NCBI GenBank assembly: GCA_024681495.1
Contig: JAILAS010000205.1
Coordinates: forward strand, 1 to 7,696
DNA length: 7,696 nucleotides
Source of the DNA: Eubacterium sp.
GTDB taxonomy: Bacteria > Bacillota > Clostridia > Lachnospirales > Lachnospiraceae
Direction: 5' to 3'
The notes under the pieces are model-generated. The model was not told the DNA's origin, ran no database searches, and saw only the letters and a list, made by a program, of their open reading frames with translations. This document shows, one piece after another, positions 5,237-7,696 of this stretch; position 1 is the stretch's first letter, and each line of letters begins with the position of its first letter. A program made the position numbers and the translations under genes.

Positions 5237-5482
5237 ATGACAAAGAAGTCTTATATGATTGCTATGATAGCTATGGTATGTCTTATCGCTGGAGTATGTC
5301 TTTTGGGATATTTCGGTGTAATACAAAACGGTGTGATAATATCTGGAATAGTAATAGCGCTTGAGGTTTGTATACTTGCCACAGGGGCAGTTTATTTATT
5401 CAGAAATAAAAGTTTTGACAAAGTGACTTTTGTTTCGATGGTGGCTGCTGTTGCTTGTGCATTTATTATTATTACACACTGA
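5237..5482 (+). CDS. Small hydrophobic membrane protein, 81 aa, possibly truncated
   Basis: I do not recognise a family. The protein starts MTKKSYMIAMIAMVCLIAGV and has three hydrophobic segments, about 6-27, 30-54 and 63-80, separated by short loops; RNKSFDK (56-62) is the only clearly charged loop. The start is supported by AGGAG (5226-5230), 6 nt upstream. The gene is visibly more AT-rich than its neighbours and uses AT-ending codons, which suggests a different origin. The reading ends in the third segment (FIIITH), while a fourth hydrophobic segment is coded in the -1 frame just after the stop, so it may be a frameshifted 4-helix protein. It converges on the nuclease gene. Function is unknown. 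Confidence 0.65.
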   Translation: MTKKSYMIAMIAMVCLIAGVCLLGYFGVIQNGVIISGIVIALEVCILATGAVYLFRNKSFDKVTFVSMVAAVACAFIIITH

Positions 5483-5556
5483 AAGAAGATATCTGCAGCA
5501 TAATTATAAGCATAACGGTTCTTGCTCTGTTTTGCCTGGGCTGGTCTTTTGATTAA
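5483..5556 (+). other. Out-of-frame hydrophobic segment after the small membrane gene
   Basis: The -1 frame is open from 5419 to the TAA at 5554-5556. After the small gene's stop it codes LKED then ICSIIISITVLALFCLGW, a clean membrane helix ending in SFD. There is no start codon or ribosome site of its own. It reads as the missing end of the gene above, lost by a frameshift near the ATT repeat at 5461-5473. Confidence 0.5.
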
Positions 5557-6689
5557 TAACAGCATATGTCACAGGGATCCGACTTGGGGCACTCCTCCAT
5601 GGTTCCCGAGAGAATATTGGAACTGCGGCTCAGCGAGCGGCAGTTCTTATTTTTGTGGTAGGACTTCCCGCCCGGGGTCCAATACACAATCGTATCGTCC
5701 GAGAATATCTTCCCGGAGGTAGATCCACTTCCCGAGGACGAACTCGACGAACCGCTTCCCGAAGACGAGCCCGAGCCTGAAGATGACCCCGTCGATCCGG
5801 AAGACGAGCTCGAGCCCGTGAACTCGGGGCCCTCGCTTTCTCCCGTCGCGTAGTCGATGGTTACGCCGGGCTGCACGTTGTAGCAATATACGCAAAAGCA
5901 GATCCCGTCGCTCTCCACAGACCTCGCCTCGATGAGCACCCCTGAGGCGACCAGATTGTCGCCCTCGAAGATGGGCGTCACGCGGTAGAGCACGTGCTCG
6001 CCGGTGTCCTTGACGTAGGCGGTGACCTTGTTTTCGTAGGGGAGCATGCCGTTTATGTTCATGTAGCGCGTGCCGGTGATGAGGTTCTTTTCGTTGGCGT
6101 TTTCGCCCGCCAGCTCGAATGCAATGAGGTGGCAGCGGTTGTATAAGTAGTTGCCGTCAATCCCGGCGTACTTCACGGTGTGCCAGCCCGTCGGTTTCAC
6201 GGAGCCAATCTCGCCGCGCTCCTCGGTGGGCATTATCTCGGTACAGATGTTGGCATAGGCCACGCCGCACCTGCCGAGGCTGTCGAGTTTCGAATAGGTC
6301 TCGAAGGCCTCGGTCGTCATATCGTCGTCGGTGAAGTAGGGCACGTTGCCGTTCACCTCGACAGAGGCGCTGTCCGTGTACTCGGGGATTTCTGAGATGT
6401 CGAAGGATGTCGACGAGGTGGTGGTGTCCGTATTGGCGGCCGCCTCGGTTTCCGAGGGGGTCGCCGCATCCTCTTCGGCGTTTTCGTCTTCCTCAGCAAC
6501 GCCTTCTTCTGATATAATGTCGGAGGATGCATCGGCCGACTCCTCCGTTACGGAGGGGGCGTCGGATGACTCGGCCGAGGGGGCGTCGCACCCCCAGAGG
6601 AATATACAAACAAATAAAAGCAGCGCAGGGAGAGCCGCCCTTCGCGCTGTGGATTTAAGGTTTACGGTGATTGTGTTAAAAAACTTCAT
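5553..6689 (-). CDS. Lipoprotein DNA/RNA non-specific endonuclease (EndA-like) with C-terminal HxxxxC...CxxC module
   Basis: A 378-aa exported protein. A basic N-terminus and hydrophobic core (18-33) end in the lipobox L31-W-G-C34, so it should be a lipoprotein. Residues 35-95 are a Ser/Asp/Glu/Ala-rich spacer. The nuclease core (about 110-290) matches the DNA/RNA non-specific endonuclease family (EndA/Spd type): YLYNRCHLIAFELAGENANE (181-200) with general-base H187, then NLITGTRYMNINGMLPYENK (202-221), which supplies the metal-binding Asn. The usual DRGH reads NRCH here. A Ser/Gly linker (about 291-325) leads to a small module, H345, C350, C373 and C376 (SYHKNKNC...PCDIC), probably metal-binding. 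Such enzymes cut DNA outside the membrane for uptake, nutrition or escape; which applies is unknown. The ATG follows a TATAAT box by 6 nt with no ribosome site, so the mRNA is probably leaderless. No other start is available in frame before residue 124. Confidence 0.88.
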   Translation of the reverse strand: MKFFNTITVNLKSTARRAALPALLLFVCIFLWGCDAPSAESSDAPSVTEESADASSDIISEEGVAEEDENAEEDAATPSETEAAANTDTTTSSTSFDISEIPEYTDSASVEVNGNVPYFTDDDMTTEAFETYSKLDSLGRCGVAYANICTEIMPTEERGEIGSVKPTGWHTVKYAGIDGNYLYNRCHLIAFELAGENANEKNLITGTRYMNINGMLPYENKVTAYVKDTGEHVLYRVTPIFEGDNLVASGVLIEARSVESDGICFCVYCYNVQPGVTIDYATGESEGPEFTGSSSSSGSTGSSSGSGSSSGSGSSSSSSGSGSTSGKIFSDDTIVYWTPGGKSYHKNKNCRSLSRSSNILSGTMEECPKSDPCDICCY

Positions 6690-6695
6690 GTGAAG

Positions 6696-6704
6696 ATTAT
6701 ATCA
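6696..6704 (-). promoter_or_regulatory. Extended -10 promoter giving a leaderless nuclease mRNA
   Basis: The minus strand reads TGA-TATAAT, a perfect extended -10. Six bases separate it from the ATG, so a start 7 nt downstream of the box falls on the A of ATG. The best -35 (TTGCAC, 16-bp spacing) matches only 3 of 6. An inverted repeat, CATCC (6703-6707) and GGATG (6714-6718), lies over the promoter spacer and may be an operator. Confidence 0.7.
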
Positions 6705-6775
6705 TCCGGGCATGGATGTGCAAGTTCACAAAGCCTTCACAGGGAAGAAAACAAGTCGTCACAATTGGGGGCTAG

Positions 6776-6781
6776 TATAAT
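6776..6781 (+). promoter_or_regulatory. Plus-strand -10 box (TATAAT) in the intergenic gap
   Basis: A perfect TATAAT hexamer, but no recognisable -35 lies 16-18 bp upstream. It would start transcription near 6788, either for a short RNA ending at the hairpin 6843-6863 or for a long leader of the M50-like gene at 7055, which has no nearer promoter. Confidence 0.4.
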
Positions 6782-6787
6782 ACCATC

Positions 6788-6872
6788 AGTTGAAGACAAC
6801 ACTTCGCTGAACCATATTTTTCATATTTTCATACTCCCCCCTTGCCGGCTTCCCCAGCCGGCATTTCTATTT
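6788..6872 (+). ncRNA. Possible small RNA or structured leader (about 85 nt)
   Basis: From the predicted start there is a 5' hairpin (GTTG/CAAC, 6789-6800), an AT-rich linker, a C-run CTCCCCCC (6834-6841), and a perfect 8-bp stem (TGCCGGCT/AGCCGGCA) with loop TCCCC, then TTTCTATTT. A C-rich single strand plus a C-rich terminator loop is the layout of Firmicute sRNAs that pair with ribosome sites. The -35 is poor and the T-run is broken, so this is a candidate only. Confidence 0.3.
6843..6872 (+). terminator. Terminator-like hairpin
   Basis: TGCCGGCT (6843-6850) pairs perfectly with AGCCGGCA (6856-6863) around TCCCC, followed by TTTCTATTT. The T-run is interrupted, so it could be a weak terminator or an attenuator ahead of the M50-like gene. 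On the minus strand no T-run follows. Confidence 0.5.
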
Positions 6873-6887
6873 GAGGTGGGGCGGGCC

Positions 6888-6987
6888 GTTAGCGCGGGCG
6901 AGAGTGAAGGCGGTCGGCTCGAATGGGCCGGGGTGTTAGCGCGGGCGATAGTGAAGGCGGTCGGCTCGAATGGACCGGGGCGTTAGG
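6888..6987 (+). repeat. 47-bp tandem direct repeat, two full copies plus a start of a third
   Basis: Copy 1 (6888-6934) and copy 2 (6935-6981) differ at only three bases; GTTAGG of a third follows at 6982-6987. Each unit begins GTTAGCGCGGGCGA and contains GGCTCGAATGG. It is GC-rich and non-coding. Such near-identical copies suggest recent duplication. Confidence 0.93.
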
Positions 6988-7024
6988 AAGATGGATCCGG
7001 AAGATGAATCTGGAAGATGAAACC
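6986..7024 (+). repeat. 13-bp tandem repeat, three copies
   Basis: GGAAGATGGATCC (6986-6998), GGAAGATGAATCT (6999-7011) and GGAAGATGAAACC (7012-7024) run head to tail, starting right at the end of the 47-bp array and ending 20 bp before the ribosome site of the next gene. Thirteen is not a multiple of three, so it is not a coding repeat. Confidence 0.9.
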
Positions 7025-7054
7025 GAGAGATAGTAGTAGAATAGAGGATGGCTT

Positions 7055-7660
7055 ATGTGGGAAATTGCTGACATGATTTGCAACCGGCTCGGGCTGGGCA
7101 CGGAGAATATATTTATATATGCGCTCGCAATGACGCTGGCGGTGTTCGGCGTGTTCATTGCGCTGGGACTGGTGATGAGGCTGATAGCTGAGATTATAAC
7201 CACGATAATGGCAATATTTCTGGGCAGCGGGATCACGTTTGTTATCGTGAATTACCTGACCTTCCCCGGCACAATAATCCACGAGCTGTCGCACGCGGCG
7301 GTGGCTTTCGTTACGGGCGCTGAGGTCACGTCGTTCTCGGTCATCCCCAGCGGGCTGAACCTGGGAAGCGTGGAGTTTAAGCCGCGGGGGAAGCGCGTCT
7401 TTCGCGACATGCAGATAACCCTGGCCTCGGCCGCGCCGGTCATCGTGGGCACGGTGCTGCTGTGGGTGATGTACGCATACATCTACCCGAACTGCGGAAC
7501 AACCGTGCATTACGTGCTGTACTGGTACATGTTTGCGTCGATTTTCTTTCACATGACGCTGAGCATACAGGATATATTGAACATCGTGATGGCGTTGCCG
7601 GTGAGCATCCCGGTGATCTATGTGACGATGCTGGTGGTGACTTTCGTGAGCAGAATGTAG
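7055..7660 (+). CDS. Peptidase M50-like membrane metalloprotease homologue
   Basis: A 201-aa integral membrane protein with hydrophobic segments at about 19-40, 43-68, 70-88, 122-140, 148-168 and 177-197. The HELSH motif at 76-80 (in FPGTIIHELSHAAVAFVTGA) is the zinc-binding HExxH of M50-type proteases and lies in a membrane segment as in that family. IQDIL near the C-terminus (171-175) holds Asp173, the likely third ligand. This is close to the M50B-like subgroup (YugP/SpoIVFB relatives in the broad sense), which cuts proteins inside the membrane; substrate unknown. No PDZ domain is present and the length is short, so it is a minimal core. The ribosome site GAGGA (7044-7048) is 6 nt upstream. 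No usual promoter lies in the 180 bp before it; transcription from 6776 or read-through is possible. Confidence 0.8.
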   Translation: MWEIADMICNRLGLGTENIFIYALAMTLAVFGVFIALGLVMRLIAEIITTIMAIFLGSGITFVIVNYLTFPGTIIHELSHAAVAFVTGAEVTSFSVIPSGLNLGSVEFKPRGKRVFRDMQITLASAAPVIVGTVLLWVMYAYIYPNCGTTVHYVLYWYMFASIFFHMTLSIQDILNIVMALPVSIPVIYVTMLVVTFVSRM

Positions 7661-7662
7661 CG

Positions 7663-7696
7663 CGGGGGTTCGAGCCGGCGGGGGTTCGGAACCGGG
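7663..7696 (+). repeat. GC-rich direct repeat running off the window edge
   Basis: CGGGGGTTCGAGCCGG (7663-7678) is followed by CGGGGGTTCGGAACCGG (7679-7695). The stop codon and next bases, TAGCGCGGG (7658-7666), match the start of the 47-bp repeat, and TTCGAGCC is the reverse complement of GGCTCGAA inside it, so both may belong to one repeat family. The array may continue past the edge. Confidence 0.6.

Noticed and set aside
6690..6986. A 98-codon plus-strand open frame in the intergenic gap
   Set aside because: No ribosome site, it starts on the mirror of the nuclease ATG, and it runs through the hairpin and 47-bp repeat.
6888..6987. CRISPR array
   Set aside because: The whole 47-bp unit is repeated with no unique spacers and only about two copies; no cas genes are nearby.

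Overview
The window looks like a chromosomal piece of a mid-GC Firmicute, most likely a clostridial Lachnospiraceae-type bacterium. This is inferred from strong AGGAGG-type ribosome binding sites, a CIRCE/HrcA-type heat-shock operator, a TrpB2-type tryptophan synthase beta chain, and secreted lysine/serine/tyrosine-rich Ig-like and nuclease lipoprotein families common there. No phage, transposase, CRISPR array, rRNA or tRNA was seen. The genus cannot be fixed from sequence alone.

Layout. (a) 1-324, minus: the first 108 codons of a TrpB2-like PLP enzyme, cut by the window edge. (b) 525-1517, plus: an 88-aa charged protein of unknown function, then a VanZ-family membrane protein ending in a strong terminator. 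(c) 1599-2646, plus: a secreted Ig-like protein with its own promoter, an operator-like palindrome and a terminator. (d) 2676-3278, minus: hsp20 under a CIRCE operator whose spacer holds the -35 box. (e) 3311-5118, plus: a YdjI-like SPFH protein with two C-terminal zinc ribbons, followed after 6 nt by yraN, whose N-terminus is extended by a 42-bp tandem repeat. (f) 5158-5556, plus: a small AT-rich membrane protein, with a further hydrophobic segment encoded out of frame just after its stop. (g) 5553-6689, minus: a lipoprotein non-specific nuclease with a C-terminal HxxxxC...CxxC module, apparently on a leaderless mRNA. (h) 6690-7054, 365 bp without a protein gene: the nuclease promoter, a plus-strand -10 box, a possible small RNA or structured leader, a 47-bp tandem repeat and a 13-bp triple repeat. 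(i) 7055-7660, plus: a peptidase M50-like membrane protein with HELSH, followed by GC-rich repeat sequence to the window edge.

How the genes relate. Most are independent units rather than one pathway. A loose theme is the cell envelope and stress: VanZ-like, SPFH/zinc-ribbon, M50-like and small membrane proteins, two exported proteins, and a heat-shock chaperone next to the SPFH gene. I did not find a clear new multi-gene system. The items most worth a second look are the possible sRNA at 6788-6872, the yraN repeat, the split small membrane gene, the leaderless nuclease and the hsp20 leader.
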